In this document: positions 55,338 through 64,000 of the stretch, piece after piece | How the letters are laid out: the number at the start of each line of letters is the position of its first letter | Numbering within the stretch: the first letter of the stretch is position 1 | Assembly: GCA_015234425.1 (NCBI GenBank) | Contig: JADGNE010000003.1 | Coordinates: 1-64,000, forward strand | Length of the DNA: 64,000 bases | Direction: 5' to 3' | Origin: Devosia sp. | Lineage (GTDB): Bacteria > Pseudomonadota > Alphaproteobacteria > Rhizobiales > Devosiaceae | Position numbers and translations under genes: made by a program | The notes under the pieces: generated by a model | Database searches by the model: none | Told to the model about the DNA's origin: nothing | The model's input: only the letters and a program-made list of their open reading frames with translations

Positions 55338-56360
55338 TTAGTGCGTTGCTGCCTGAATGCAGAGCGCCAGCGTCGTGCGCCGGAGGATGGTTTCCGCCAA
55401 CACTGGCTTGCGGCGGCTGTCGCTCGTGGCATTGAGTAGGCGCTCAGTTGCATTGGCCAGTGCTGGCTCGCTCCACAGCCGCAACTGCTGCTCGAGATTG
55501 CCAATGCGCGAAAAATGCGGCCTGGGTTTCACCGCCTCAAGCACGGCACGTGGGGGCTTGCCGTTGTCCACCTCAACGCGCCAGCGGCGCAGATTGGCGA
55601 AGTGATTGGCGAGCATTGCCAGTAGCTGCTGAGGGTTCACAGAGGCCGCCAGAGCGCGATTGAGGGCCATCTCCAGCTTCTCTGCATGTCCACCCCCAGA
55701 CGCGTCCAGAATGGCGTCTATGGCCAGCGCACCGTTGTCTGCGCAGAGCAGCAAGATGTCTTCCCGGGTCAGGGTCTTGGTCGTCGCGGCGAACAGCGTC
55801 ACCTTTTCCAGTTCCCGCCGCGTTATCTCGCGGTCGTTACCCAGAATATCGCGCAGCGTCGGGATCACATCCGCGTCGGCGCGGATACCCTGCTGATTGA
55901 ACGTGTCGCGCATCAGATTGGCGAGGGTTTCGTCAGTGTCCGGGTAGCAGGGCAGGGCGCGGCCGAGCTTTGCTGATTCAATCAAAGCCCGTAGAGCATC
56001 ACGCGGTGTGAGATTGCCGGCCTCGAGAATAATGGCTGCACCGCCCGGATCGTCGCGTAGCTCGGTCAGCGGCATCACCAGCGACTTGGTGGCATTGCGC
56101 ACGCGGATGATGCGCTTGCCGCCGAACAGCGACACGCTGCGGGCTTCCATGACCAGGCGGCCGAGCTCGGCGTCGAGCTCGGGGCCGTCAAAAATGGTGA
56201 GGCTTGCGGAGGCTGGATCATCGCCACTGAGCTGGCGGATCAGGCGCTGGGCGGTTTCACGAACAAGGCCCCCATCGGGACCATAGGCGAGGAAAATGCC
56301 TTCGGAGAGATCGGGTCGCGCCAGATAGCGCGCGACCTCATGAGCCTTGAGAGCGGTCAT
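55338..56360 (-). CDS. holA: DNA polymerase III delta subunit
   Basis: 340 residues. HolA opens the beta clamp in the clamp loader. The N-terminal domain has IFLAYGPDGGLVRETAQRLI, a P-loop-like but nucleotide-free fold, and FGGKRIIRVRNATKSL follows; ALFANHF-like lid residues LLAMLANHFANLRRWR lie near residues 245-260. It converges on parAB with a terminator between, and begins directly after the lptE stop. Confidence 0.93.
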   Translation of the reverse strand: MTALKAHEVARYLARPDLSEGIFLAYGPDGGLVRETAQRLIRQLSGDDPASASLTIFDGPELDAELGRLVMEARSVSLFGGKRIIRVRNATKSLVMPLTELRDDPGGAAIILEAGNLTPRDALRALIESAKLGRALPCYPDTDETLANLMRDTFNQQGIRADADVIPTLRDILGNDREITRRELEKVTLFAATTKTLTREDILLLCADNGALAIDAILDASGGGHAEKLEMALNRALAASVNPQQLLAMLANHFANLRRWRVEVDNGKPPRAVLEAVKPRPHFSRIGNLEQQLRLWSEPALANATERLLNATSDSRRKPVLAETILRRTTLALCIQAATH

Positions 56361-56864
56361 TCAGGGTGCCAGAGCGGCATAGATGGCGAGGCGCAGAGAC
56401 TCGGCGAGGGCCTTGGCCGCGCGCTCCTGGGCCTCAAGCTCGGCGGCCTGTTCGGCGAGAACCTGCCCACTCCGGTTAAACTGTGCCGTGGCGGTACGGG
56501 TGACACGGACAGGGGCGCGGCCGCTGTTGTCGCGATAGGTGATCACGAGGTCGCCCGTTACCCTGGCTTCATGCAGCTTGTTGGGATTGGCCGTCTGGCT
56601 GCGGAAAGCGACGGCTGTTTCCGGCCGCACGCTTATGCTGACAAGTGGCGCGTCCGGCCGGGCAGACGTGCCAAGCCGGAACGAAAGCTCCTGGTAGACG
56701 ATCTGTTCGAGGCGCGTGTTGGGCGCCGCGTAGGCCAATTGCATCTGGGCTGCTTCCGCCAGCCGACCGCTATGGACCGGCTGGAAGGAGCAGGCGCTCA
56801 GAGCCACTCCCCCGGAAAGAGAGAGGGCGATGAGCGCGATGCGTGATGGCCTAAACAACGACAT
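56361..56864 (-). CDS. lptE: LPS assembly lipoprotein LptE
   Basis: 167 residues. A signal peptide with lipobox LSAC (cysteine at about residue 25) precedes the mature domain. LptE plugs the LptD barrel that inserts LPS into the outer membrane. The gene order leuS-lptE-holA is the standard proteobacterial arrangement and is the main support, since LptE sequences vary. ATG 56864 overlaps the leuS stop by 14 bp; a longer frame would extend into leuS. Confidence 0.88.
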   Translation of the reverse strand: MSLFRPSRIALIALSLSGGVALSACSFQPVHSGRLAEAAQMQLAYAAPNTRLEQIVYQELSFRLGTSARPDAPLVSISVRPETAVAFRSQTANPNKLHEARVTGDLVITYRDNSGRAPVRVTRTATAQFNRSGQVLAEQAAELEAQERAAKALAESLRLAIYAALAP

Positions 56865-59472
56865 TGACGATCCTGTTGGGTACCACGACGATTTTCTTCG
56901 GCGCCTTGCCTTCCAGAATGCGCACAACGTCGTCCAGTGACAAGACCAGCTTTTCGACTTCGGCCGCTGGCGTGTCCTTGGCAACGGTGATTTCGCCGCG
57001 ACGCTTGCCGTTGATCTGGATCGGCATGGTGACTTCGTCGTCGACCAGCATTTTCGGATCGACGTCCGGCCAGGCGGCGTCGGCCACGAGACCGGGCTTG
57101 CCGAGGACCTGCCAGCAGGTTTCCGCCAGATGCGGCATCATGGGCGAGAGCAGCTGGATGAGGCTCGAAACGCCGTCCGACAGTTCGCTCCGCTGGGCGG
57201 CGCTGAGGCCATTGCCCTTGCCGGCAGCCTTGATGAGGGCGTTGCTCAGCTCATAGATCTGGGCCACGGCGCGATTGAAGCGCAGGCCTTCGATGTCCTG
57301 GGCAATGCCATGGACGCAACGATGGACGATCTTGCGCAGGGCAAGCGCCTCATTGTCATCAGATGATGCAACAGTCTCGGAAGACTGTGCGTTCAGAATG
57401 TCCAGTGTGTCGTGAACGAGGCGCCAGATGCGCTGCTGGAAGCGGCTCGCGCCTTCAACGCCGGCCTCGGTCCACTGCACATCGCGCTCCGGTGGGGAGT
57501 CCGAGAGCATGAACCAGCGGGCGGTATCGGCGCCATAGGTGGCAACGATCTCGTCGGGATCGACGACGTTCTTCTTGGACTTGCTCATCTTTTCGACAGA
57601 GCCGATCGAAATCGGCGCGCCGGTCTGAATGTGGCGGGCTGAGCGGTTGTCGCCGTCGCTTTCCAGCACGATCTCGGTCGGATTGACCCATTCGCCCGTC
57701 TCGGACTTGTAGGTCTCGTGGGTGACCATGCCCTGGGTGAAGAGACCCTTGAACGGCTCGTCGATGCCGACGTGGCCGGTGGCCTTCATGGCGCGGGTGA
57801 AGAAGCGCGAATAGAGCAGGTGCAGGATCGCGTGCTCGACACCACCGATATACTGGTCCACCGGCAGCCAGCGATTGGCGACGCCGGGAATGGTTGGCGT
57901 ATCGGCGTCCGGGGCGGTAAAGCGGGCAAAATACCAGGACGAGTCGACGAACGTGTCCATGGTGTCCGTCTCGCGACGGGCCGCGCCGCCGCACTGCGGG
58001 CAGTTGACGTGCTTCCAGCTCGGATGATGGTCGAGCGCATTGCCGGGCTTGTCGAAGCTGACATCGTCCGGCAGCACGACCGGCAGGTCCTTCTTGGGGA
58101 CCGGGACAGTGCCGCAGACCTCGCAATGGATCACCGGAATGGGGCAACCCCAATAGCGCTGGCGGGAAATGCCCCAGTCGCGCAGGCGGTAGTTGACCTC
58201 GACCTTGCCCTGCGGCTTGCCGTCGACGGTGCGCGCGCCGAAGAACTCGGCGATCTTGTGCTTGGCGTCTTCGATCGAGAGGCCATTGAGGAAGCCGGAA
58301 TTGAAGATGTTGCCAGCGTCAACATAGGCTTCGGTGCCGATTTCAAAGGTTTCGGCATCGGCGCCGGGCGGCAGCACCACGGGCTTGACCGAGAGGCCAT
58401 ATTTACGGGCGAGATCCAGGTCGCGCTGGTCATGGGCCGGGCAGCCGAAGATGGCGCCGGTGCCGTAATCCATGAGAATGAAATTGGCGACATAGACGGG
58501 CAGGGTTTCGCCTTCGATCACCGGGTGTTTCACCCGAAGACCGGTATCAAAGCCCTGCTTTTCGGCTTTTTCCAGGGTCTCGTTGGAGGTGCCGTGGCGA
58601 TGGCACTCCGCCACGAACTCAGCCAGGCCGGCATTGTCCGCGGCCAGCGCCGTGGTCAGCGGATGATCGGGCGAGAGGGCAACGAAGGATGCACCGAAGA
58701 TGGTATCTGGGCGCGTGGTAAAGACCTCGATGCTGGTGGCATCACTCTTGTCGCTCGGCACGAGGTCGAACAGCAGGCGCAGGCCTTCGGACTTGCCGAT
58801 CCAGTTGCGCTGCATGGTGCGCACTTTTTCCGGCCACTCGGTCAGCGTGTCGAGCGCCTCAAGCAGGTCCTCGGCATAGTCGGAGATCTTGAAGAACCAC
58901 TGGGTCAGCTCGCGCTGCTCGACCGGGGCGCCGGAGCGCCAGCCCTTGCCGTCGATGACCTGCTCATTGGCGAGCACGGTCATGTCGACCGGGTCCCAGT
59001 TCACCTTGGAGCTCTTGCGTGTGATGAGGCCCGCTTCGAGCATGTCGAGGAACATGGCCTGCTGGTGGCGATAATAGGAGGGATCGCAAGTGGCGATTTC
59101 GCGCGTCCAGTCGATGGAGAGGCCCATCGACTTGAGCTGCTTTTTCATCGCCTCGATATTGGAATAGGTCCAGGTGCCCGGGTGGGTCTTGCGCTCGATC
59201 GCGGCGTTTTCAGCCGGCAGGCCGAAGGCGTCCCAGCCCATGGGGTGCAGCACATTCTTGCCGCGGGCGCGGTGATAGCGCGCCACGACGTCGCCCATGG
59301 CGTAGTTGCGCACATGGCCCATGTGGATGCGGCCGGAGGGGTAGGGGAACATCTCGAGGACGTAGTAAGGGTCGCGCGGGTCGTCATTGGCGGTGACGAA
59401 GCTCTTTGCGTCTTCCCACACCTTCTGCCATTTCGGTTCGCTTTCGCGCGGATTGTAGCGTTCGCCGCTCAC
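56851..59472 (-). CDS. leuS: Leucyl-tRNA synthetase
   Basis: 873 residues. [30 protein letters not shown] start holds the HIGH motif (HMGH, about 51-54). The editing domain is present (about 220-410, with [20 protein letters not shown]), and the [12 protein letters not shown] motif lies at about 632-643. The C-terminal domain ends NRIVNVVV. It leads the leftward leuS-lptE-holA unit and is divergent from yggS. Confidence 0.98.
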   Translation of the reverse strand: MSGERYNPRESEPKWQKVWEDAKSFVTANDDPRDPYYVLEMFPYPSGRIHMGHVRNYAMGDVVARYHRARGKNVLHPMGWDAFGLPAENAAIERKTHPGTWTYSNIEAMKKQLKSMGLSIDWTREIATCDPSYYRHQQAMFLDMLEAGLITRKSSKVNWDPVDMTVLANEQVIDGKGWRSGAPVEQRELTQWFFKISDYAEDLLEALDTLTEWPEKVRTMQRNWIGKSEGLRLLFDLVPSDKSDATSIEVFTTRPDTIFGASFVALSPDHPLTTALAADNAGLAEFVAECHRHGTSNETLEKAEKQGFDTGLRVKHPVIEGETLPVYVANFILMDYGTGAIFGCPAHDQRDLDLARKYGLSVKPVVLPPGADAETFEIGTEAYVDAGNIFNSGFLNGLSIEDAKHKIAEFFGARTVDGKPQGKVEVNYRLRDWGISRQRYWGCPIPVIHCEVCGTVPVPKKDLPVVLPDDVSFDKPGNALDHHPSWKHVNCPQCGGAARRETDTMDTFVDSSWYFARFTAPDADTPTIPGVANRWLPVDQYIGGVEHAILHLLYSRFFTRAMKATGHVGIDEPFKGLFTQGMVTHETYKSETGEWVNPTEIVLESDGDNRSARHIQTGAPISIGSVEKMSKSKKNVVDPDEIVATYGADTARWFMLSDSPPERDVQWTEAGVEGASRFQQRIWRLVHDTLDILNAQSSETVASSDDNEALALRKIVHRCVHGIAQDIEGLRFNRAVAQIYELSNALIKAAGKGNGLSAAQRSELSDGVSSLIQLLSPMMPHLAETCWQVLGKPGLVADAAWPDVDPKMLVDDEVTMPIQINGKRRGEITVAKDTPAAEVEKLVLSLDDVVRILEGKAPKKIVVVPNRIVNVVV

Positions 59473-59603
59473 TGTTCTCGTCCTTGCAAGATTAGCGTCG
59501 CTATGCCGGAAAAGAGCGGCACAGCTTGCGTTTTTTGGGGTATTTGGCTACCGGGACCATCACCAGAAATCCCCTCCAAGGTCAACAGAAACGGGGCCGT
59601 GTC

Positions 59604-60290
59604 ATGACCGACAAGCAGCCAGACGGAATTGTGCGGGCAAAAACGGCCCTCGACTACATCACCGGCCGTATGGAGAAGGCCCGCAACCGCTTCGGCGCAC
59701 CTCCGGAAAAGGTGCAGTTGGTGGCGGTTTCCAAGACGTTCTCGGGCGAACAGGTTGAGCCGTTCCTTGTTGCAGGGCAGCGGGTCTTTGGGGAAAACCG
59801 CGTCCAGGAAGCCAAGGACAAATGGCCGGAGCTGAAGGCGCGCTACCCGGATGTGCAGCTCCATCTCATCGGGCCGCTGCAGACCAACAAGGCCCGCGAG
59901 GCCGTGGCGCTGTTTGACGTTATCCAGAGCGTTGATCGCGACAAGCTGGCGGGCGTGCTAGCAAGCGAAATGGAGCGGGCAGGGCGGAAACTTCCCTGCT
60001 TCGTCCAGGTCAATATCGGCGGCGAAGAGCAAAAGGCCGGCATCCCAGTCGATGAGGCGGTCGACTTCGTGGCCCGATGCCGTACCGAGCACGGGCTCGA
60101 AATCGTCGGGCTGATGTGCATTCCGCCCGATGGTGTGCCGGCGGCTCCCTATTTCGCGCAGTTGGCAGAACTGGCGGCAAAGGCCGGTGTGTCGGAAATC
60201 TCTATGGGCATGAGCGGAGATTTTGAGACAGCCATTGCCATGGGCGCGACCTATGTACGCGTGGGTTCGGCGCTTTTCGGCAAGCGCTGA
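59604..60290 (+). CDS. YggS family PLP homeostasis protein
   Basis: 228 residues. A PLP-binding TIM-barrel protein that balances free PLP and amino acids. VQLVAVSKTFSGEQVEPFL (about 33-51) carries the PLP lysine; FGENRVQEAKDKW, HLIGPLQTNKAREAV, and ISMGMSGDFETAIAMGATYVRVGSALFG near the C-terminus are typical. ATG 59604 is chosen because it yields the normal start; an upstream frame overlaps the leuS promoter region. Stands alone; 245 bp before cenR. Confidence 0.94.
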   Translation: MTDKQPDGIVRAKTALDYITGRMEKARNRFGAPPEKVQLVAVSKTFSGEQVEPFLVAGQRVFGENRVQEAKDKWPELKARYPDVQLHLIGPLQTNKAREAVALFDVIQSVDRDKLAGVLASEMERAGRKLPCFVQVNIGGEEQKAGIPVDEAVDFVARCRTEHGLEIVGLMCIPPDGVPAAPYFAQLAELAAKAGVSEISMGMSGDFETAIAMGATYVRVGSALFGKR

Positions 60291-60534
60291 CCGCAATTTT
60301 GCCACTCCTGACAAGCATATAACCGGCGCACTCCAGGGGCGTCGGTGACTTTGGTGTGCCGGTCGTCCAGACATCTTCGGTCTGGGCGAAGCGTTTGCTT
60401 TTGTTGGGATTTGCAACTTTTTCCACGGCAGACACGTTCCTACCCGTCGAATAACGCCGATGTGATTGGCCGACCCAAACGCAGTCGCAATGATGTGACC
60501 TTGGTCGTCCAGAGCAATTTGACCGGAGAACCCA

Positions 60535-61218
60535 ATGAACAAGCGACGCATCCTTGTTGTGGACGACGACGCGGATCTTCGTGAAACCCTGGTCGAGCAG
60601 CTGCGGGGGCAGGCCGATTTCGAGATTCTCGATGTCGGCACAGCCAATGACGCGCTCAAGGCCTTGCGCGAGAACAATATCGAGCTGACCATCCTCGATG
60701 TGGGCCTGCCGGACATGGATGGGCGCGAAGCGGTCAAGGTCATGCGGGAGGAGGGGATTAAGAGCCCCGTCCTGATGCTGACCGGCCATGACAGCGAAGC
60801 TGACGAGATCAAGGGCCTCGAGTCGGGCGCCAATGATTATCTCACCAAGCCCTTCCGCTTCCCCGTGCTGATGGCCCGTATCAACGCGGCGCTGCGCCAG
60901 CATGACCAGAGCGAGGACGCGGTCTTCACCATCGGCCAGTACAGCTTTCAACCCGCAGCCAAGACGCTCGAGACCAATGACGGCCTCAAGGTGCGCCTGA
61001 CCGACAAGGAGACTTCCATCCTGAAGTATCTCTATCGGCAGGGACCCAAGACCATCACCCGCGATGTGCTGCTTAAGGAAGTCTGGGGCTACAACAACCG
61101 GGTCACCACCCACACGCTTGAAACCCACATCTACCGGCTGCGCCAGAAGATCGAGCGGGATCCGTCCAATGCCCGCCTGCTTGTCACCGAGGATGGCGGC
61201 TACCGGCTTGTCCCCTGA
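60535..61218 (+). CDS. cenR: CenR/OtpR-type response regulator
   Basis: 227 residues. The receiver domain (1-120) has ILVVDDDADLRETL, the phosphorylatable Asp in ELTILDVGLPDMDG (about residue 55), LMLTGHDSEADE, and the Lys in YLTKPFRFPVL. The C-terminal OmpR-type winged helix (about 130-227) has LKVRLTDKETSILKYLYRQGP and VTTHTLETHIYRLRQKIE. By memory it matches CenR, an orphan cell-envelope regulator of alphaproteobacteria (OtpR in Brucella). The 244-bp gap upstream must hold its promoter; I see no CtrA box there. Confidence 0.88.
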   Translation: MNKRRILVVDDDADLRETLVEQLRGQADFEILDVGTANDALKALRENNIELTILDVGLPDMDGREAVKVMREEGIKSPVLMLTGHDSEADEIKGLESGANDYLTKPFRFPVLMARINAALRQHDQSEDAVFTIGQYSFQPAAKTLETNDGLKVRLTDKETSILKYLYRQGPKTITRDVLLKEVWGYNNRVTTHTLETHIYRLRQKIERDPSNARLLVTEDGGYRLVP

Positions 61219-61320
61219 TCGGGGACAAAGAGGTTCAACACTGGATCGAACTGCCCTATAGGAATTGAGTTGACCCTGTCGGAGCGGCATCCGGCGGGCG
61301 GGCGCAGTTGGGTCTGACGA

Positions 61321-61779
61321 ATGAGAATGGACGATGCAGCCGCTGTCCTCGGGCGGGCTGACTTCTTCGATATGTGCACTGACGAACAGCGCGCCATGCT
61401 GGGCTTTGCCAGCGACCGTCAGCGCATTGATGCCGACGATGTCGTGTACAAGGCTGGCGACGTGCCCCTGGGCGCCTATGTGCTGATTTCTGGGACATTG
61501 AAGGCCAGGAACGAGGGGCCGGAGGCGGGCAAGCCCTATGCGCTATCTGAACCGGGCAGCGTGATTTCCCCAACAGCGTTGATTCTCGACAAGCCGCGCC
61601 CGGTGACCATCACCGCGGTCACCGATTGCGAACTGTTGTTCGTACCGCGCCCGGCCTTCCTCAAGCTTTTGCGCAATTACCCGGACCTGGCGCAAAAGGC
61701 CGTGCAGCGGGTCGAGCGCGAGCTCAATTCCTATCTCAATGCCCTCGATCCCCTCCGTCGCAAGATGAAGGATCGCTGA
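61321..61779 (+). CDS. Cyclic nucleotide-binding domain protein without a DNA-binding domain
   Basis: 152 residues. The frame is a single cNMP-binding beta-roll (about 10-125: DADDVVYKAGDVPLGAYVLISGTLKA, SVISPTALILDKPRPVTITAVTDCELLFVPRPAFLKLL) followed by a helix (128-145). The Crp-type helix-turn-helix is missing: the frame stops where it would start. The phosphate-binding cassette is not the canonical RxA form, so cNMP binding is uncertain. It follows cenR by 102 bp and may share its transcript; this could point to a regulatory role beside CenR. Confidence 0.82.
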   Translation: MRMDDAAAVLGRADFFDMCTDEQRAMLGFASDRQRIDADDVVYKAGDVPLGAYVLISGTLKARNEGPEAGKPYALSEPGSVISPTALILDKPRPVTITAVTDCELLFVPRPAFLKLLRNYPDLAQKAVQRVERELNSYLNALDPLRRKMKDR

Positions 61780-61792
61780 GCGGGCGCTGCCC

Positions 61793-62605
61793 TCAGGGCC
61801 GCGTGAAGCGGGCGATCACCGGCACATGGTCGGACGGCTTGTCGGTCCAGCCGCGGGCAGGGCGGATGATTTCGGCGGCAATGCAGTGCTCGGCGACATC
61901 GGGGGTGGCCCAGATGTGGTCGAGGCGGCGGCCGCGATCTGACTTTTCCCAATCGAGCCCGCGATAGCTCCACCAGCTGTAGATCTTCTGGTCATAGGGC
62001 ACGTGCTTGCGCACGAGGTCGACCCAGCCGTGTCCGCCCGTCAGCAGGGCATCGAGCGCCTCGGTCTCGATCGGGGTATGGCTGATGACCTTGAGCAGCT
62101 GCTTGTGGCCCCACACGTCGTTCTCATGCGGGGCAATATTGAAATCGCCGGCGATCAGCTGGCCGCGCGCGAACATGGGCTCGCCGAACCAGCTCTTGAG
62201 TTCGTCGAGGAAGCCTAGCTTGTGCTTGAACTTGGGATTGATCTCGGGATCAGGCTCGTCACCCCCCGCCGGGATATAGAAATTGTGGAGGGTCAGCGGA
62301 CCGTGGCCGATATCGACCAGAGCCGAGACGTGACGCGATTCGGGGATCTCGCAGAACACCCGGTTCGACACATCGGTGAGCGGGAATTTCGAGACGATGG
62401 CCACGCCATGGTAGCCCTTCTGGCCATGAACGGCCATGTGCGGATAGCCCGCTTCCTCGAAGGCATTCCGGGGAAACTGGTCATTGGTGCATTTGATTTC
62501 CTGCAGCATCAGCACGTCGGGCTGATACTGGGCGAGGAAATCGAGCACCATGCCGATGCGCAGGCGGACCGAATTGATGTTCCAGGTGACGACGGAAAGG
62601 GTCAT
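61793..62605 (-). CDS. xthA: Exodeoxyribonuclease III
   Basis: 270 residues. An AP endonuclease and 3'-exonuclease. VVTWNINSVRLRI (5-17), LMLQEIKCTNDQFP (with the metal Glu, about 33-46), HNFYIPAGGDEPD, LIAGDFNIAPHE (about 149-160) and KPSDHVPVIARF near the C-terminus are the conserved motifs. Convergent with the cNMP-domain gene, 13-bp gap. ATG 62605 gives the normal start. Confidence 0.96.
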   Translation of the reverse strand: MTLSVVTWNINSVRLRIGMVLDFLAQYQPDVLMLQEIKCTNDQFPRNAFEEAGYPHMAVHGQKGYHGVAIVSKFPLTDVSNRVFCEIPESRHVSALVDIGHGPLTLHNFYIPAGGDEPDPEINPKFKHKLGFLDELKSWFGEPMFARGQLIAGDFNIAPHENDVWGHKQLLKVISHTPIETEALDALLTGGHGWVDLVRKHVPYDQKIYSWWSYRGLDWEKSDRGRRLDHIWATPDVAEHCIAAEIIRPARGWTDKPSDHVPVIARFTRP

Positions 62606-62747
62606 TGCGGATCCGCTGGTTCGGGGAGGCGAGGGGCGAGGACTTCATATCACCAAGCCGGCGAGCCGGGTAAGCCGGAAATGGCCGCGCCGCGACAAGT
62701 TGTGTCAGGAGAGGCCGTTCAGGAGCGCCTCCGGGGGCGGGCTCCTG

Positions 62748-62841
62748 GCCATTCGAGCCTAGCTCTCATGGCCTTCTCACCTCAAAACGTGCCACCGGCA
62801 CGTTTTGCCCCTGGGGACGGTTCGAAGTTTCACGTGAATCC
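62748..62841. repeat. 94-bp repeat ending in a parS-like site (copy 2)
   Basis: Begins GCCATTCGAGCCTAGCTCTC, includes AAAACGTGCCACCGGCACGTTTT and ends in AGTTTCACGTGAATCC. It is the same length as the copy at 28813-28906, with compensatory changes in the hairpin stem. It lies in the 320-bp gap upstream of xthA and before the rplS terminator. Confidence 0.85.
62826..62841. other. parS-like site (13/16) at the end of the 94-bp repeat
   Basis: AGTTTCACGTGAATCC, identical to the site at 28891, with GAATC (GANTC) in the right arm. Confidence 0.45.
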
Positions 62842-62849
62842 ATCAGGCA

Positions 62850-62882
62850 AAGAAAAACCCGGCGCCGATGAGGGGCCGGGTT
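62850..62882 (-). terminator. Terminator of rplS
   Basis: AACCCGG pairs with CCGGGTT (62856-62882) and is preceded on the plus strand by AAAGAAAA, the U tract of a leftward transcript. A second GC-rich hairpin GGCCCGCCGCGAAGCGGGCC lies about 15 bp closer to the gene. Confidence 0.8.
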
Positions 62883-62925
62883 CAGAAACGTCAGCGGCCC
62901 GCCGCGAAGCGGGCCGAAACAAATC

Positions 62926-63477
62926 TTATTCGCTCTTGGCTTCGCCTTCAGCGTCAGCGGCCTGTTCAGCGGCGGCAGCTGCTGCTGCGGCTTCCGCTTC
63001 CTTGGCAGCCTGCTCAGCGGCAAATGCCTGTGCTGCTGCGATCTTCTCGGCTTCGCGAGCTTCCTTGGCTGCCAGGGCAGCGCTGCGCTCGGAGGCTTCG
63101 ATCTTGCGGGTACGCGAGTTGGTCGATTCGAAAATACGAGCCGACTTACCGCGACGGTCGCGCAGGTAGTACAGCTTGGCGCGACGCACCTTACCGCGCT
63201 TGATCACTTCGACCGAAGCAACGTTCGGGGAGTAGATCGGGAACACGCGTTCCACGCCTTCGCCGTACGAGATCTTGCGCACGGTGAAGCTTTCCATGAT
63301 GCCGCCGCCGGAGCGGGCGATCACCACGCCTTCATAGGCCTGGAGGCGTTCCTTGTCGCCTTCGCGGATCTTCACCCACACCTTGACGGTATCGCCATGG
63401 GTGAAATCGGGAAGTTCGCGCTTGGCGGTGAGGGCGGCAACCTGCTCGGCCTCGATCTGTTCGATAATGCTGCTCAT
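62926..63477 (-). CDS. rplS: Ribosomal protein bL19 with C-terminal Ala/Glu extension
   Basis: 183 residues. Residues 1 to about 125 are a normal L19 ([70 protein letters not shown]). Bacterial L19 is usually about 115-125 residues; the last 55 or so here are rich in Ala, Glu and Lys and predicted helical. L19 lies at the 30S-50S interface. ATG 63477 is preferred; the longer frame upstream has no similarity. Downstream of trmD, the usual rpsP-rimM-trmD-rplS order, with a 208-bp gap in which I see no gene. Confidence 0.96.
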   Translation of the reverse strand: MSSIIEQIEAEQVAALTAKRELPDFTHGDTVKVWVKIREGDKERLQAYEGVVIARSGGGIMESFTVRKISYGEGVERVFPIYSPNVASVEVIKRGKVRRAKLYYLRDRRGKSARIFESTNSRTRKIEASERSAALAAKEAREAEKIAAAQAFAAEQAAKEAEAAAAAAAAEQAADAEGEAKSE

Positions 63478-63685
63478 TGTCGATCCGTTCTGATCTTTTC
63501 TCAGGGGTGACTTGCTGGGCTCTTTGCAGGGCCCGTCACCCGGTCTTGGTTGATAACGGAGGGTCGTCTTTTTCTTCTTGCCGCGGACCAGCTCCGAATT
63601 GCCGGTCACACGAATGGGCGGCTCATAGGCGAAATCAGGCCAAGAGTCCAGCCTTGGCGGGCCTATTGTGCCCAGCTTGTGCCAT

Positions 63686-64000
63686 TCAGCGTGATTTCGT
63701 CTTGTTGCGCGCCGCCAGAGCGATGCCGGCGAGGTCGGGACGCCGCTCCTCGGTCAGCGCCAGCGATTGTTCATGGCGCCAGCGGGCTATCTTTCCGTGG
63801 TCTCCGGAGGTCAGGACCGCTGGGATATCCCGGCCCTCGAACTGCTGCGGCCGGGTATATTGCGGGTATTCGAGAAGGCCGTTTTCAAAGCTCTCTTCGT
63901 CGCGGCTGTCGAGCGCGCCGAGCACGCCGGGGATCAGCCGAACGACGGCCTCCAGCAGCACCATGGCCGCCACTTCGCCGCCGGCGAGTACATAGTCGCC
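63686..64000 (-). CDS. trmD: tRNA (guanine37-N1)-methyltransferase TrmD, C-terminal part (runs off the right edge)
   Basis: The visible 104 residues begin [28 protein letters not shown], part of the trefoil-knot S-adenosylmethionine site, and continue with [44 protein letters not shown], the linker to the C-terminal tRNA-binding domain. TrmD methylates G37 next to the anticodon, preventing frameshifts. The 5' part is beyond 64000. The C-terminal domain is short, ending in ARNKTKSR. Confidence 0.95.
   Translation of the reverse strand, partial: GDYVLAGGEVAAMVLLEAVVRLIPGVLGALDSRDEESFENGLLEYPQYTRPQQFEGRDIPAVLTSGDHGKIARWRHEQSLALTEERRPDLAGIALAARNKTKSR

Noticed and set aside
57718-59607. 629-codon frame antisense to leuS
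   Set aside because: Same reason: leuS is full length with all motifs; the antisense product is a shadow.
60291-60534. Possible small RNA or CtrA site in the yggS-cenR gap
   Set aside because: A short hairpin (CCAGACATCTTCGGTCTGG) is present but there is no clear promoter or terminator. Not enough support.
63478-63685. Possible small gene between trmD and rplS
   Set aside because: No frame with a ribosome site and a domain-like product was seen in the 208-bp gap.

Overview
The window is a chromosomal segment of an alphaproteobacterium of the order Hyphomicrobiales, most probably a Devosia-like organism. The evidence is gene order, GC-rich codon use, a hemE-side replication origin, a mnmE-mnmG-rsmG-parA-parB block, the hisB-hisH-hisA-hisF-hisE-coaA block, a CenR-type regulator, and many alphaproteobacterial CtrA-type (TTAA-N7-TTAA) and GANTC sites. 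The family-level assignment is an inference. No rRNA, tRNA or CRISPR array was seen.

Left edge (1-2090): the end of a mobile island. It holds a leftward TTG-start gene (partial; probably a large integrase-like protein), a DUF3883/PD-(D/E)XK nuclease-like gene and a small membrane-anchored gene. The island lies inside comM (yifB), which is cut directly after its Walker B region. The boundary shows a TGT/ACA-type terminus and two 15-bp direct repeats.

2.1-31 kb: a housekeeping mosaic. It includes a GH25 lipoprotein, marC, gshB-yraN-rsmI, an LpoA-type lipoprotein, the heat-shock genes hrcA, grpE, dnaK and dnaJ, the rph-(small ORF)-rdgB-hemW operon, pyrF, a MarR regulator with a palindromic operator, pabBC-pncA, adenosine kinase, nth, an Ada-like gene, gpmA and dapB, plus small orphan proteins.

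31-46 kb: coaA, hisE, hisF, two small membrane proteins, hisA, hisH, a DUF2628 protein and hisB form a leftward series. hslV-GNAT-hslU, an XRE regulator, smr, timA, fxsA, secB and dnaQ-coaE-aroE-maf follow.

46.3-55.3 kb: the origin and centromere region. The 438-bp gap between maf and hemE has the marks of a Caulobacter-type oriC (CtrA boxes, DnaA-box-like 9-mers, GANTC sites). Then come hemE-hemJ, rho with a strong leader hairpin, mnmE, mnmG, rsmG, parA and parB. Consensus and near-consensus parS sites cluster at 50.9-55.3 kb, and further parS-like sites are spread over 56 kb. Ten of the twelve sites carry a GANTC sequence in one arm, and two sit at the end of a duplicated 94-bp repeat.

55.3-64 kb: holA-lptE-leuS (leftward), yggS, cenR, a cyclic-nucleotide-binding-domain protein, xthA, rplS with a long Ala/Glu tail, and the 3' part of trmD. 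GC-rich palindromic repeats fill many of the longer intergenic gaps.
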